Shown here: positions 32,698 to 41,934 of the stretch, in pieces | Position numbering within the stretch: position 1 is the stretch's first letter | How the letters are laid out: each line of letters starts with the position of its first letter | From: Microbacterium hydrocarbonoxydans | Lineage (GTDB): Bacteria > Actinomycetota > Actinomycetes > Actinomycetales > Microbacteriaceae | Direction of reading: 5' to 3' | NCBI RefSeq assembly: GCF_904831005.1 | Contig: NZ_LR882982.1 | Span: 1,798,001-1,862,000, forward strand | Length of the DNA stretch: 64,000 bases | Notes under the pieces: generated by a model | Seen by the model: the letters and a program-made list of their open reading frames with translations, nothing else | Databases searched by the model: none | Told to the model about the DNA's origin: nothing | Translations under genes and position numbers: made by a program

Positions 32698-34764
32698 TCA
32701 GACTGATGCGCTGGGCAGCGCAGAGCGGGTCATGCGGACCACTCCGACGACATCCGTCGCCATTCCACCGGCGGCGGCCTCGTCGTAGGAGAGGACGGGC
32801 AGACCGCTGACCTGGGCGGCCACGAGCCGACGCACGGCCTGACGCAGCGAGGGTGCGCACACGAGCACCGGTTCGGGCCCGAGCTGGTCGAGGTCGGCCA
32901 CCGTGCGCCGCACGCTGTCGATCACCTGCATCGTGGCCTCGGGGGTGAGCACGATCTGAGACTGCCCGTCGATCACCCGCATGCCCTCGAGCATCTGCTG
33001 CTCGAGCATCGGATCGAACATGATCACCCGGATGCGACCGTCTTCGGCGAAGCGCGCGGCGATCGCGGGACCGAGCGCCGCCCTGGCCGCGTCGATGAGC
33101 GCCGGTGTCTCGGTGGACGTCTTGCCCCGCAGTGCCAGCGCCTCGTAGATGCGGGCCAGGTCGTTGATCGGCACGCGCTCGGCAAGAAGCCCCGCGAGGA
33201 CACGCTGGATCGCGGCGAGCGAGAGCACGGCCGGGGTGAGCTCCTCGACCGTCGTCGGACTCGTCTGCTTGAGATGCTCGGTCAACTGGCGCACGTCCTC
33301 GAGCGACAGCAGCCGATCGGCCTGTCCCTGCACGACATCGGAGAGATGGGTGATGATCACGCTCACACGGTCGATCACGGTCGCTCCCGCCATGTCCGCC
33401 GCGTGCGACATCTCGGTCGGCACCCACTTGCCCTCGAGTCCGAACACCGGGTCGACCACCGCGGTGCCGGGGAGCTGCTCGAGCCCCGTCCCGAGAGCGA
33501 GCACATGGCCGCGGGGAACCGACCCGCGGCCGACCTCGACTCCGGCGATGAGGATGGCATACGTCTGCGCCGGCAGATCGATGTTGTCGCGGGTGCGCAC
33601 GGGCGGCATCAGGATGCCGATGTCGAGTGCGAGCTTGCGCCGCAGCGACTTCACCCGGGTCAGCAGATCACCTGCTCCCCCGGATGCGAGATCGACGATG
33701 TCGGGCGAGAGGGAGATCTCGAGGGCGTGCACGCGCATCCGATCCATGAGCTCGTCCGGTCCCTCGGCCGCGGAATCGTTCGCCTCCTTCTGCAGCGCCT
33801 CGACCTCGCGCTCGGCCTCGCGCGTCTCGTTCGCCTTCACCCGCGACGTGGCGAAGAGCAGGAGCGCGCCGATGGCGAGGAAGACCACGAGAGGCATGCC
33901 CGGGATGAATCCCATGGCGATCGCCGCGAGACCCGTGATGACCAGAGCGTTGCGCGACTGCATCAACTGGCGCCCGGCCGCCTGCCCCATCTCGGACTCC
34001 GCGTTCTCGCGAGTCACGATCATGCCGGTGGAGACCGCCATGAGCAGCGCCGGGATCTGGGTGACGAGTCCGTCGCCGATCGTCAGGATGCTGTAGGTCT
34101 CGAACGCCTCGCCGACCTCCATGCCGTGCTGCAGCATGCCGATGACGATGCCGCCGATGAAGTTGATCACGACGATCACGATCCCGGCGATCGCGTCTCC
34201 CTTGACGAACTTCGACGCACCGTCCATCGCGCCGTAGAAGTCGGCCTCGGCCGCCACCTCGGCCCGGCGCTGCCGCGCCTCGGTGTCGGTGATGAGACCC
34301 GCGTTCAGATCCGCGTCGATCGCCATCTGCTTGCCCGGCATGGCATCGAGGGTGAATCGGGCGCCCACCTCGGCGACACGCTCGGCACCCTTCGTGACGA
34401 CGACGAACTGGATCACGGTGAGGATCAGGAAGATCACGGCGCCGATGACCAGCGACCCGCTGATGGTGATCTGTCCGAAGGCCTGGATCACCTGTCCCGC
34501 GTGAGCCTCGCTGAGCACGAGCCTGGTCGAGGCGACGTTCAGCCCGAGTCGGAAGAGCGTCGCCACCAGCAGGAGGCTCGGGAACACCGAGAAGTCGAGC
34601 GGCTTCTTCACGAACATCGCCGTGAGGAGGATCAGGAGTGCGAACGAGATGTTGAGCACGATCAGCACATCGAGCAGCCCCGTGGGTATCGGGACGATGA
34701 GCAGCAGGATGATGCCGACCACGCCGACCGGCACCCCGGCCTTCGACAGCAGCTGACCGATCAT
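32698..34764 (-). CDS. flhA: Flagellar export gate protein FlhA
   Basis: 688 residues, ATG at 34764. About eight N-terminal membrane helices include the FHIPEP-type block (KGAERVAEVGARFTLDAMPG followed by KQMAIDADLNAG), then a large cytosolic domain (SPDIVDLASGGAGDL onwards) that docks chaperone-substrate complexes. It forms the nonameric ring of the flagellar type III export gate. It is last in the fliP-fliQ-fliR-flhB-flhA run. Confidence 0.96.
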   Translation of the reverse strand: MIGQLLSKAGVPVGVVGIILLLIVPIPTGLLDVLIVLNISFALLILLTAMFVKKPLDFSVFPSLLLVATLFRLGLNVASTRLVLSEAHAGQVIQAFGQITISGSLVIGAVIFLILTVIQFVVVTKGAERVAEVGARFTLDAMPGKQMAIDADLNAGLITDTEARQRRAEVAAEADFYGAMDGASKFVKGDAIAGIVIVVINFIGGIVIGMLQHGMEVGEAFETYSILTIGDGLVTQIPALLMAVSTGMIVTRENAESEMGQAAGRQLMQSRNALVITGLAAIAMGFIPGMPLVVFLAIGALLLFATSRVKANETREAEREVEALQKEANDSAAEGPDELMDRMRVHALEISLSPDIVDLASGGAGDLLTRVKSLRRKLALDIGILMPPVRTRDNIDLPAQTYAILIAGVEVGRGSVPRGHVLALGTGLEQLPGTAVVDPVFGLEGKWVPTEMSHAADMAGATVIDRVSVIITHLSDVVQGQADRLLSLEDVRQLTEHLKQTSPTTVEELTPAVLSLAAIQRVLAGLLAERVPINDLARIYEALALRGKTSTETPALIDAARAALGPAIAARFAEDGRIRVIMFDPMLEQQMLEGMRVIDGQSQIVLTPEATMQVIDSVRRTVADLDQLGPEPVLVCAPSLRQAVRRLVAAQVSGLPVLSYDEAAAGGMATDVVGVVRMTRSALPSASV

Positions 34765-34837
34765 GCGGCCCTCACCTTCCCGTTCCTGTCGTCATGGATT
34801 CGTCTCCGTCGTCGCCCCGCACCTCTCGCGCGGCGAC

Positions 34838-35941
34838 TCACAGCCCGCGCTCCCGTGTGCTGGCGAACGGCATCGTATGGGTGCCTCGCGCCGACCCTCG
34901 ACGCTTCAGGTGCTCGATGAACGCGAGCACCTGAGCGACCGCGGTGAAGAGCTCTTCGGGAATCTCCCGGCCGATGTCGCAGGCGGCGTGCAGAGCCCGG
35001 GCGAGGGGGATGTCGCGGACCATGGGGACACCGGCCTCCTCCGCCCTCTCCCTGATCTTGAGCGCCACGATGCCTGCGCCCTTGGCGACCACGCGCGGTG
35101 CCGATCTGCCGGGCTCGTAGCGCAGCGCCACGGCGACGTGCGTGGGGTTCACGAGCACGACATCGCTGTCGCCGACCGCCGCGATCATGCGGTTCCGACT
35201 CATCGCCATCTGCCGGGAACGTCGCTGAGAGCGCACGAGAGGGTCGCCCTCGGTCTTCTTGTGCTCGTCCTTCGCCTCGTTCTTGGTCATGTGCGTGTGC
35301 TTGCGATTGCGGCGCATGACCACGGCGACATCGAGAGCCGCGAGGATGATGCCCACGACGACGGCGACCTGGAGCAGCGAGGCCGCTCCCCCGACTGCCT
35401 GCTCGAGCAGCCAGGTGATGTTGTGGCTGCCGCTGGCCATCAGCACCGGCACGAGCCCTGAGACCACGACCCACAGTGCCATCCCGATGGCGAGCGTCTT
35501 GAGCAGCGCCTTCGCACCCTCCCACAGAGCCTGCTTGCCGAAGACCCTCATGAGGCCTGCGGCGAGGTTGAACTGCTCCACGCGCGTGGTGACACCGCGC
35601 AGGTGGATGCCGCCCTGCGCCACGGCGGTGGCTGTCGTCGCCAGCAGAACGACGGCGAGCATCGGCAGCAGAATGCCGCCGAGCGACCCGAAGGCGGCGC
35701 CCAGAACATCCATCGCGGCGGCATCGGTGGGATGGCTCGCGACCTGGGGCACGGCGAGGAAGAGCTCGGTGAGCACCTGGGTGCTCGAACTGATCGTCGG
35801 GACGATCATCACCGCGGCCGCACCGATGCAGATCCACGCCGTGAAGTCCTGGCTGCGACCGATCTGACCTTTGCGGCGGGCCTCCTTCAGGCGCCGCTCC
35901 GTGGTCTTCTCGGTGCGTTCGCCGCTGCCTCCGTCGCTCAT
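34838..35941 (-). CDS. flhB: Flagellar export substrate-specificity switch FlhB
   Basis: 367 residues, ATG at 35941. The N-terminus GERTEKTTERRLKEARRKGQ is canonical, four membrane helices follow, and the cytosolic domain carries the autocleavage site N-P-T-H in VVLVNPTHVAVALRY. Cleavage there changes export from hook to filament proteins. A 34-residue C-terminal tail follows the conserved domain. It overlaps the fliR stop by 4 bases. Confidence 0.95.
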   Translation of the reverse strand: MSDGGSGERTEKTTERRLKEARRKGQIGRSQDFTAWICIGAAAVMIVPTISSSTQVLTELFLAVPQVASHPTDAAAMDVLGAAFGSLGGILLPMLAVVLLATTATAVAQGGIHLRGVTTRVEQFNLAAGLMRVFGKQALWEGAKALLKTLAIGMALWVVVSGLVPVLMASGSHNITWLLEQAVGGAASLLQVAVVVGIILAALDVAVVMRRNRKHTHMTKNEAKDEHKKTEGDPLVRSQRRSRQMAMSRNRMIAAVGDSDVVLVNPTHVAVALRYEPGRSAPRVVAKGAGIVALKIRERAEEAGVPMVRDIPLARALHAACDIGREIPEELFTAVAQVLAFIEHLKRRGSARGTHTMPFASTRERGL

Positions 35942-36699
35942 CGGGTCACCTCCACCAGCAGTGTGGCTGCGGTGTCGGCGATGACGGCGACGACAGCGGG
36001 CAGCGCGGCGTAGACGAAGCCGACGAGAAGCAGCGTGAGGCCGATCTTGATCGGGAACCCGAGCGCGAACGCGTTGAGCGCGGGCGCGACCCGAGACACG
36101 AGGCCCAGCCCCACATCGGCGAGGAAGAGCACGATCAGCAGTGGTCCGGCGATCTGCACGGCGCTGAGCATCATCTGCCCCGCCGCGCCGACCAGCGCGT
36201 GCGCGGGTTCGGCCAGATCGATCATCGCGGTCACCGGAACCGCGTCGAACGACCGGAACAGCCCGGCGAGCACGAGCTGGTACCCGTCGGACGCGAACAG
36301 CAGCATGATCGCCGTCATCTGGAAGAGCCTCGTGAACTGCGCGCCGTTGATCGCCATGCCCGGGTCGAACGCCTGCGCCAGCTGGAACCCGCCGAACGTG
36401 TCGACGAGGTGACCGGCGCCCTGGATCGCACTGAAGAGCACCATCACGAGGAACCCCAGCAGCGCCCCCGTGATCGCCTGCCCGACCAGCGCGAACAGGA
36501 ATCCCCCGGTGTCGAGGCGCTCGTATCCCTCGGAGATCACGGGTGAGACCGCGAGCGCGAGACCGACGCCGAGCATGGCGCGGATGCGCATGGGGATCGT
36601 GCCGTGACTGAACGGCGGCGCGATGACCAGGAAGGCCGTGATCCGCACGCAGGCGAGGGCGGTGGCCTCGAGCCAGGTGAAGTCGATGGGGATGTTCAT
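35938..36699 (-). CDS. fliR: Flagellar export gate protein FliR
   Basis: 253 residues, ATG at 36699. Polytopic; typical blocks are ACVRITAFLVIAPPFSHG and LGFLVMVLFSAIQGAGHLVD, followed by the late helices ALNAFALGFPIKIGLTLLL. It joins FliP and FliQ in the export gate. The start shares one base with the fliQ stop. Confidence 0.94.
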   Translation of the reverse strand: MNIPIDFTWLEATALACVRITAFLVIAPPFSHGTIPMRIRAMLGVGLALAVSPVISEGYERLDTGGFLFALVGQAITGALLGFLVMVLFSAIQGAGHLVDTFGGFQLAQAFDPGMAINGAQFTRLFQMTAIMLLFASDGYQLVLAGLFRSFDAVPVTAMIDLAEPAHALVGAAGQMMLSAVQIAGPLLIVLFLADVGLGLVSRVAPALNAFALGFPIKIGLTLLLVGFVYAALPAVVAVIADTAATLLVEVTR

Positions 36700-36974
36700 C
36701 AGCCGCCGTTCAACAGCGACGGGATGCGTGCGAACATCTCGTTCGTGAAGGCGATCAGCTCGGCGATCATCCACTGACCGCTCACGAGCAGCGCGATGCC
36801 GACGGCGATGAGCTTCGGCACGAACGAGATCGTCATCTCCTGCACCTGTGTGATCGACTGCAGCAGCGAGATCGCGAATCCGACGACGAGCGCCGTGATC
36901 AGCATGGGCGCGCACAGCTTCGCTCCGACGATCAGCGCGGCGGTGCCGATGTCGATGACAGCTTCGGGGGTCAT
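36699..36974 (-). CDS. fliQ: Flagellar export gate protein FliQ
   Basis: 91 residues, two membrane helices (GTAALIVGAKLCAPMLITAL and LIAVGIALLVSGQWMIAEL) with the conserved loop SITQVQEMTISFVPK. ATG at 36974, overlapping the fliP stop by 4 bases. Confidence 0.94.
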   Translation of the reverse strand: MTPEAVIDIGTAALIVGAKLCAPMLITALVVGFAISLLQSITQVQEMTISFVPKLIAVGIALLVSGQWMIAELIAFTNEMFARIPSLLNGG

Positions 36975-37822
36975 CCGCCACCCCCGCTGTACGACTGCAC
37001 GAGAGCCGTGATCACCATGCCCCACCCGTCGACGAGGAGGAACAGCAGGATCTTGAAGGGAAGCGAGATCATGACCGGCGGGAGCATCATCATGCCCATC
37101 GACATCAGCGCACTCGCCACGACCAGATCGATCACGAGGAACGGGACGAAGATGATGAAGCCGATGAGGAACGCGGCACGGAGCTCGCTGATCATGAATG
37201 CGGGCACGAGGGTCTGCAGCGGGATGCTCGCGGGATCCGTGGGGTTATCGAGCTGCGCCGCCCGGTACATGAGAGCGATGTCCTCTTCACGCGTGTACGA
37301 CAGCATCCACTGACGAAGCGGCTCCTGAGCGAGTTCGAACGCACGCCCGAAGTCGATCTGGCCCGCGGTGAAGGGGCTCACGGCGATCGTGTTGATGTCG
37401 GTCAGCACGGGCCACATGATGAACAGCGTGAGGAACAGGCTGAGGCCGGCGAGCACCTGGTTCGGCGGGATCGACGGCAGCGACAGAGCGTTCCGGGTGA
37501 GGGCGAGCACGACGAAGATCTTGGTGAAGCTCGACATCATGAGCAGCAGCGCGGGGGCGACGCTGAGGACCGTGATCCCGAGCAGCGTCATGATGCTGTC
37601 GGAGGGAGTCCCGTTGATGCCGTTGATCGTCACCCCGCTGCCGCCGCCGTCATCGACGGTCTCGGTGGGGAGGATCGGCCCGGCGGCATGAGCTGCCGAG
37701 GCGTTCAGCACCGCGACGAGCAGCACGATCGCGCACCCGATCAGGACGAGCAGCGCCGTGCGTCGAGGCGACCTGGCCCACGCGCGCGCAGGCGACGCTG
37801 TGGGGGACGCGGATGGGGGCAC
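36971..37822 (-). CDS. fliP: Flagellar export gate protein FliP
   Basis: 283 residues, GTG start at 37822 with GGAG 7 bases upstream. A cleavable signal-like segment (ALLVLIGCAIVLLVAVLNA) precedes the conserved FliP body: MSSFTKIFVVLALTRNALSL, PPNQVLAGLSLFLTLFIMWP and the final gate helices (MMMLPPVMISLPFKILLFLL). Its own flagellar-type promoter lies between fliO and fliP, so fliP heads a separate transcription unit running to flhA. Confidence 0.95.
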   Translation of the reverse strand: MPPSASPTASPARAWARSPRRTALLVLIGCAIVLLVAVLNASAAHAAGPILPTETVDDGGGSGVTINGINGTPSDSIMTLLGITVLSVAPALLLMMSSFTKIFVVLALTRNALSLPSIPPNQVLAGLSLFLTLFIMWPVLTDINTIAVSPFTAGQIDFGRAFELAQEPLRQWMLSYTREEDIALMYRAAQLDNPTDPASIPLQTLVPAFMISELRAAFLIGFIIFVPFLVIDLVVASALMSMGMMMLPPVMISLPFKILLFLLVDGWGMVITALVQSYSGGGG

Positions 37823-37870
37823 GGCGGCACTCCGAAGATGGGTGTCGTGGCCGATCCGTAGCCAGGGTGT

Positions 37871-37887
37871 CGAGCGATCCGTGCTCG
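37871..37887 (-). promoter_or_regulatory. ACGGAU-loop hairpin at the 5' end of the fliP mRNA
   Basis: Minus strand CGAGC-ACGGATC-GCTCG: five pairs with GGA exposed in the loop, a CsrA-site form. It begins within about 1-5 bases of the expected transcript start and 50 bases before the fliP start codon. Confidence 0.65.
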
Positions 37888-37892
37888 GAGAC

Positions 37893-37922
37893 GACTATCG
37901 CGACAGCGGGCGCGTGCGTAAC
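37893..37922 (-). promoter_or_regulatory. Flagellar-type promoter of fliP-fliQ-fliR-flhB-flhA
   Basis: GTTAC (37922-37918), 14 bases, TCGCGATAGTC (37903-37893). Lies in the 122-base gap between fliO and fliP. Confidence 0.78.
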
Positions 37923-37944
37923 CCGGTCGTCGCCGGATGCGCGG

Positions 37945-38394
37945 TCAGGCGACCGAGCGCAGTGCCCGATCGACGATGTCGTTCGGCGGTTCCTCAGCGG
38001 CACCGGTCGAATCGTCGCCGATCTCGTCGTCATCCAGGGGTTCCTCGTCGAGCGGCGGCGCCTCCTGCGTGTCGACGACGCTGATGCCCTGTTCCGTGAC
38101 ACCCAGCACGTAGCGGATGCCTCCGAACTCCGCCACGACGAGCTGCGCCTTGCCCCCGATTCCCGAGCGGGCCACGACGGTGATCTTCTCGGGGCGGGGG
38201 CGGCTGCCGCCGGTGGTGGCGCTCTTCACAGGACGGAACTCGGTGAGCCGCGCGAGCTTCTTCGGCATCAGCCCCGCGAGCGGGCTCGTGCCCGCGTTCT
38301 GGCTCTTCTGCAGTCGCCGGCTGAGGAAGAGGAGCAGACCGAGCACCGCCGCGAGAGCGACGACCGCACGGACTGCGACGAGCAGGTCGTCCAC
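37945..38394 (-). CDS. fliO: Flagellar export protein FliO
   Basis: 149 residues, GTG start at 38394. One N-terminal membrane helix (VRAVVALAAVLGLLLFLSRRL), then the FliO block ITVVARSGIGGKAQLVVAEF and RYVLGVTEQGISVVD, and an acidic tail. It helps assemble the FliP ring. Two bases separate it from fliN. Confidence 0.88.
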   Translation of the reverse strand: MDDLLVAVRAVVALAAVLGLLLFLSRRLQKSQNAGTSPLAGLMPKKLARLTEFRPVKSATTGGSRPRPEKITVVARSGIGGKAQLVVAEFGGIRYVLGVTEQGISVVDTQEAPPLDEEPLDDDEIGDDSTGAAEEPPNDIVDRALRSVA

Positions 38395-38396
38395 CG

Positions 38397-39053
38397 TCAG
38401 ACCGTCTCGGCGCCGTCGAGGATGCGCTCGACGCGGATCGCGAAGTCTCCCTCTGCCACGACGACTGTGCCGTGTCCGATCAGACGACCGTTGAGTTTGA
38501 TGTCGGCCGGGGAGCCCGCGGCACGGTCCAGCTCGACGACGCGCCCGGGCTCGAGCGCGAGCACGTCGCGCACCGGCATCCGCGTGCGTCCGATCTCGAC
38601 CACCAGTTCCATCTCCACTCCGGCGATCCTGCTGAGCCGCTGCGGTCCCTGCGCCTGCGTCGTGGTGCCGCCGTCGACCCGCACGGACAGACGAGCTGCC
38701 ACCGCGCCGTCGGCATCGACCAGGTCGAAGACCTGCGTGCCCGGCTGCGCGAACGTCTCTGCCGCATCGACCGGTTCGGCGGCGCTGAGAGCGCCGGCAC
38801 CGAACACGGCGGCTGCCGACTCGAAGATCGGATGCAGTCGATCGGCGAGGCGCGCCGTGGGCGAGCCGTCGTCGAGCTGCGACGGATCGACGACCTGGAT
38901 CGCGATCCGCGCACCCGGTGTGCCCGTCACGGTCACCGCGACGGCCTCGCCGGTCGCACCGGGATCGGTCGACGGCGTGGGGATCACGGGGTAGCCGAAC
39001 GGCAGCCTGCCGGCAATCGCCGCAGCGACGGCGGTCTCGTGGAAGGTGCTCAT
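38397..39053 (-). CDS. fliN: Flagellar motor switch protein FliN, with N-terminal extension
   Basis: 218 residues. The C-terminal 75 residues are the SpoA/FliN domain: VEMELVVEIGRTRMPVRDVL, LEPGRVVELDRAAG, KLNGRLIGHGTVVVAEGDFA. The first 140 residues resemble the CheC-like/FliY-type extension only loosely (TGTPGARIAIQVVDPSQL) and lack obvious phosphatase motifs. It forms the C-ring with FliM and FliG. It shares one base with the fliM stop. Confidence 0.9.
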   Translation of the reverse strand: MSTFHETAVAAAIAGRLPFGYPVIPTPSTDPGATGEAVAVTVTGTPGARIAIQVVDPSQLDDGSPTARLADRLHPIFESAAAVFGAGALSAAEPVDAAETFAQPGTQVFDLVDADGAVAARLSVRVDGGTTTQAQGPQRLSRIAGVEMELVVEIGRTRMPVRDVLALEPGRVVELDRAAGSPADIKLNGRLIGHGTVVVAEGDFAIRVERILDGAETV

Positions 39054-39973
39054 CAGTGGGTCTCCTCGGTGATGGTCGTGATCTTGCAGGTCAGGCGCGA
39101 GCCGCGGCTGCCCGGGGTCGCCCGTGCGATCGGGATCTCCCCTGCGACGAGCTCGAACGGAGCGGTCTCGGCGTGGGGAAGCCGGAGCAGATCGCCCGGC
39201 GCGAGATCGAGCACTTCGCCCGTGCCGATCGTGAGCGGCGCGAGCCGGAGCGTGAGTTCGAGCGGGGTGCTGCGCACCTGATCCAGAGTCTGCCTGGGCG
39301 TGTGCTCGGCAGACGAGTCGGTGCCGGATGCGGCGAGGCGGTCGACCACCGTGGTCGCGGGCAGCATCACGGTGGCGGTGCTCTCGGCATCGCCCAGACG
39401 CATCGTGTAGCGGGCGACGATGACGGCCGCGGCCGCGGAGATCACCTGCATGTACTGCGGGTTGTAGTGCACAGCCGTGTACTTCGGCTCACTCGGCAGA
39501 AGAGTCCCCAAGCTCGCATACAGGTGCTCGAAGGTCCCTTCCATGATGTTGCGCACGAGCGCGAGCTCGATCGGGGTGAACGTGCGCGACTCGGGTGCCG
39601 ATGTGGTCCGCCCTCCCATCATCTGCACGACCCAGAGCAGGGCGCTGTCGAGTCCGAACTGCACGACGCAGGGCTCGTCGCGGCCGTCGAAGGCTCCCGT
39701 GACCATGGCGGTCGTGCTCGGCAGCGTCTCGGCATACTCCTCGTACGAGACCAGATCGACGCTCTCCAGCGCCAGGTGCGCGCGCACCCTGACCTTCGCC
39801 GTCAATTGGGACGACCAGAGACGCGCGAACGACTCGAACGCGGCTTCCAGATGACGGGTGCTCTCCCGTCCGAGCTGCGCAGGGCGGCTGAAGTCGTAGT
39901 CGGCATACCGCGTGGCGGGCTCATCCATCCGGACGGATGCGGTCATCGGAGTCTCCTCGACTGTGCTGGTCAT
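39053..39973 (-). CDS. fliM: Flagellar motor switch protein FliM
   Basis: 306 residues, ATG at 39973. The middle domain reads YEEYAETLPSTTAMVTGAFD, GLDSALLWVVQMMGG and PIELALVRNIMEGTFEHLY; the C-terminal SpoA domain ends the protein. The N-terminus lacks an evident LSQxEIDALL CheY-binding motif, which fits the absence of chemotaxis genes here. It follows motB by 6 bases, with no fliL between them. Confidence 0.9.
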   Translation of the reverse strand: MTSTVEETPMTASVRMDEPATRYADYDFSRPAQLGRESTRHLEAAFESFARLWSSQLTAKVRVRAHLALESVDLVSYEEYAETLPSTTAMVTGAFDGRDEPCVVQFGLDSALLWVVQMMGGRTTSAPESRTFTPIELALVRNIMEGTFEHLYASLGTLLPSEPKYTAVHYNPQYMQVISAAAAVIVARYTMRLGDAESTATVMLPATTVVDRLAASGTDSSAEHTPRQTLDQVRSTPLELTLRLAPLTIGTGEVLDLAPGDLLRLPHAETAPFELVAGEIPIARATPGSRGSRLTCKITTITEETH

Positions 39974-39979
39974 GTGATG

Positions 39980-40792
39980 TCAGCTCCCCTCGGCAGCGGC
40001 CGCGATCGCCGGGATCAGCGCTCGCACCTGCTCTTCCTCGCTCGATTCGACGACGATGTCGACACGACGGTTGCCTGCGAGCGCCTCGGGGCTGTCGCCG
40101 GGAACGAGTGGTCGCGTGTCGGAGAAGGCGGTCGCCTTCACGCGAGGTCCGCCGACTCCCTCGTGCTCGACGAGGAAGCGCGCGACCTGGGTGGCTCGTC
40201 CTCCCGACAGCTCCCAGTTCGTGGGATAGGGATCGGCCGAGACGCGATGATCGGCGTGCCCCTCGACGCTCACCTGATTGCCGACCGTGATCAGCACGTC
40301 GCCGATCGCGTCGAGCACCGCATCCGCTTTGCCAGAGAGCGACGTGCTGTTGTCGCCGAAGAAGGTCTCGGCGCCGATGAGGCCGACGTTGAGTCCGCGG
40401 TCGTCGATCACGAACTCGACGGCATCCTGCAGACCCTGCACCTGCAGCGCCGCGTGCATCCGCTCCTTCAGATCTTCGAGCGACTCGTACTCGACCTCGG
40501 CGCGGGCCGTGAGGTCGACGACGCCGTCTTCGTCCTGAAGCTCGGGTGGGATCACCATCCCCTCGGCCGTGTCGGCTCCGCCCTCGGTGCTCTCCTGGCC
40601 GAATCCGGTCGCCAGGCTGTTCGCGAGGAGCTCGAACTTGGTCTTGTCCACGTTGGAGACCGCGAACAGCACGATGAACAGACACATCAGCACGGTCACC
40701 ATGTCGGCGTACGACACCGCCCAGCGCTCATCGGGCTCGTCGTGCGCTTCGTCGTCGTGGCCCCGCGAGCGCGAGCGTCGACCCGTGCTCAC
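39980..40792 (-). CDS. motB: Flagellar stator protein MotB
   Basis: 270 residues, GTG at 40792. The single membrane helix follows WAVSYADMVTVLMCLFIVLF, whose Asp is the proton-channel residue. A plug/linker region and the OmpA-like peptidoglycan-binding domain follow (VSVEGHADHRVSADPYPTNW, LSGGRATQVARFL, NRRVDIVV). It overlaps motA by 4 bases. Confidence 0.94.
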   Translation of the reverse strand: MSTGRRSRSRGHDDEAHDEPDERWAVSYADMVTVLMCLFIVLFAVSNVDKTKFELLANSLATGFGQESTEGGADTAEGMVIPPELQDEDGVVDLTARAEVEYESLEDLKERMHAALQVQGLQDAVEFVIDDRGLNVGLIGAETFFGDNSTSLSGKADAVLDAIGDVLITVGNQVSVEGHADHRVSADPYPTNWELSGGRATQVARFLVEHEGVGGPRVKATAFSDTRPLVPGDSPEALAGNRRVDIVVESSEEEQVRALIPAIAAAAEGS

Positions 40793-41580
40793 GAGGACTC
40801 CTCCGCGGACAGCCCCTTCTTCTTCCCAGCCCTGGGCTTGACGGTCGACAGTGCCTCGAGCCGCTCCTGCAGAAGGTGCGGCGCGCTGCCGGCCTGGATC
40901 GCGAGCATGCCCTCGGACACCAGCGTCATGCGCTCGAGCTCGACGGCGCCGATTCGATTGAGGCGTCCCGCGATCGGGTTCCAGATGAAGTTCGCGGAGA
41001 GGAGTCCCCACAGCGTGGCGACGAATGCGGCCGCGATCATGGGTCCGAGGTGATCGGGCTCGTCGAGCTTCTCGAGCACGTGCGTGAGCGAGACGACCGT
41101 GCCGACGATGCCGATCGTCGGCGCATAGCCGCCCAGCGAGGCGAAGAACTTCGCGGCCACGCGGGTGCGCGACGACGTCGCGGTGATCTCGTCGTCCATC
41201 GTCATGCGCAGATCCTCGGCATCGGTGCCGTCGGCGAGTGCCTGCAGGGCCTGGCGCGTGAACGCATCGGGCGCGGAGTCGACCTCCTGCTCGAGGGAGA
41301 GCAGTCCTTCGCCGCGCGCCTTCTCGGCGTATCCGACGAGGAAGGGGATCACGGCCTCCGGGGTCGCCTTGGGCCCGCGCACCATTCGTCCGAGACTCTT
41401 GACCGCGATGATCGTGTCACGCATCGTGTGGCTCGCGATGCCGACGCCGATCGTCGAGCCGAGCACGAGGATCATCGGGGCCGGGATGAGCAGCGCCTGG
41501 AAGCTCGCGCCCTCCATCGTGATCATCGCGACGAGTGCGCCGAAGGCGAGGATGACCCCGATGATGAATGCGGGATCCAT
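40789..41580 (-). CDS. motA: Flagellar stator protein MotA
   Basis: 263 residues, ATG at 41580. Four membrane helices, the cytosolic loop with basic and acidic torque residues (RGEGLLSLEQEVDSAPDAF), and the signature GGYAPTIGIVGTVVSLTHVL are present. With MotB it forms the proton-driven stator. It follows the FlbD-like gene by 2 bases. Confidence 0.95.
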   Translation of the reverse strand: MDPAFIIGVILAFGALVAMITMEGASFQALLIPAPMILVLGSTIGVGIASHTMRDTIIAVKSLGRMVRGPKATPEAVIPFLVGYAEKARGEGLLSLEQEVDSAPDAFTRQALQALADGTDAEDLRMTMDDEITATSSRTRVAAKFFASLGGYAPTIGIVGTVVSLTHVLEKLDEPDHLGPMIAAAFVATLWGLLSANFIWNPIAGRLNRIGAVELERMTLVSEGMLAIQAGSAPHLLQERLEALSTVKPRAGKKKGLSAEESS

Positions 41581-41582
41581 CG

Positions 41583-41798
41583 TCACGCCCCCGTCTGAGC
41601 GGTCATGGCCTGTGCGGCATGCAGCACGCGGGCGCGATACGACACGATGAGGTCGACGACCGCGTCCAATGCCTCGGCGACGACGTACACATGGCCGTCG
41701 ATCATGTGCAGGGTCGTGTCGGGCGATTCCTGGATGCGTTCGATCAGGTCGGGGTTGACCGCGAACCGGGTGTGGTCGAGGCGGGTGACGGTGATCAT
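41583..41798 (-). CDS. flbD: FlbD family small flagellar protein
   Basis: 71 residues: MITVTRLDHTRFAVNPDLIE, then TTLHMIDGHVYVVAEALDAV, the complete FlbD domain (PF06289), common between flgE and motA in Gram-positive flagellar clusters. Function unclear; related to a Swrd protein that supports motor torque in Bacillus. It opens the flbD-motA-motB-fliM-fliN-fliO transcript. GGAG lies 9 bases before the ATG. Confidence 0.9.
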   Translation of the reverse strand: MITVTRLDHTRFAVNPDLIERIQESPDTTLHMIDGHVYVVAEALDAVVDLIVSYRARVLHAAQAMTAQTGA

Positions 41799-41838
41799 CG
41801 GATCGTCTCCGAGCGTGGGAGGAGGGGCAAGTCCGCCC

Positions 41839-41869
41839 GACTATCGCGACGCGGGACGGCTTCGGTAAC
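41839..41869 (-). promoter_or_regulatory. Flagellar-type promoter of flbD-motA-motB-fliM-fliN-fliO
   Basis: GTTAC (41869-41865), 15 bases, TCGCGATAGTC (41849-41839). No ACGGAU hairpin follows in this leader. Confidence 0.75.
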
Positions 41870-41878
41870 CGCAAGACG

Positions 41879-41909
41879 GAAGGCCCCCCGCGATACGCGG
41901 GGGGCCTTC
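41879..41909 (-). terminator. Terminator after flgE
   Basis: Perfect 14-base stem (41879-41892 with 41896-41909) with a 3-base loop, 25 bases after the flgE stop and just upstream of the flbD promoter. It ends the fliH-to-flgE transcript. Confidence 0.85.
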
Positions 41910-41934
41910 GTCGTCACCGGGACGGATCGATGGA

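Noticed and set aside
41825-41838. GGGC-GGACTT-GCCC in the flbD leader as another CsrA hairpin.
   Set aside because: Its 5' arm lies within the region where transcription should start, and the loop lacks the ACGGA order.
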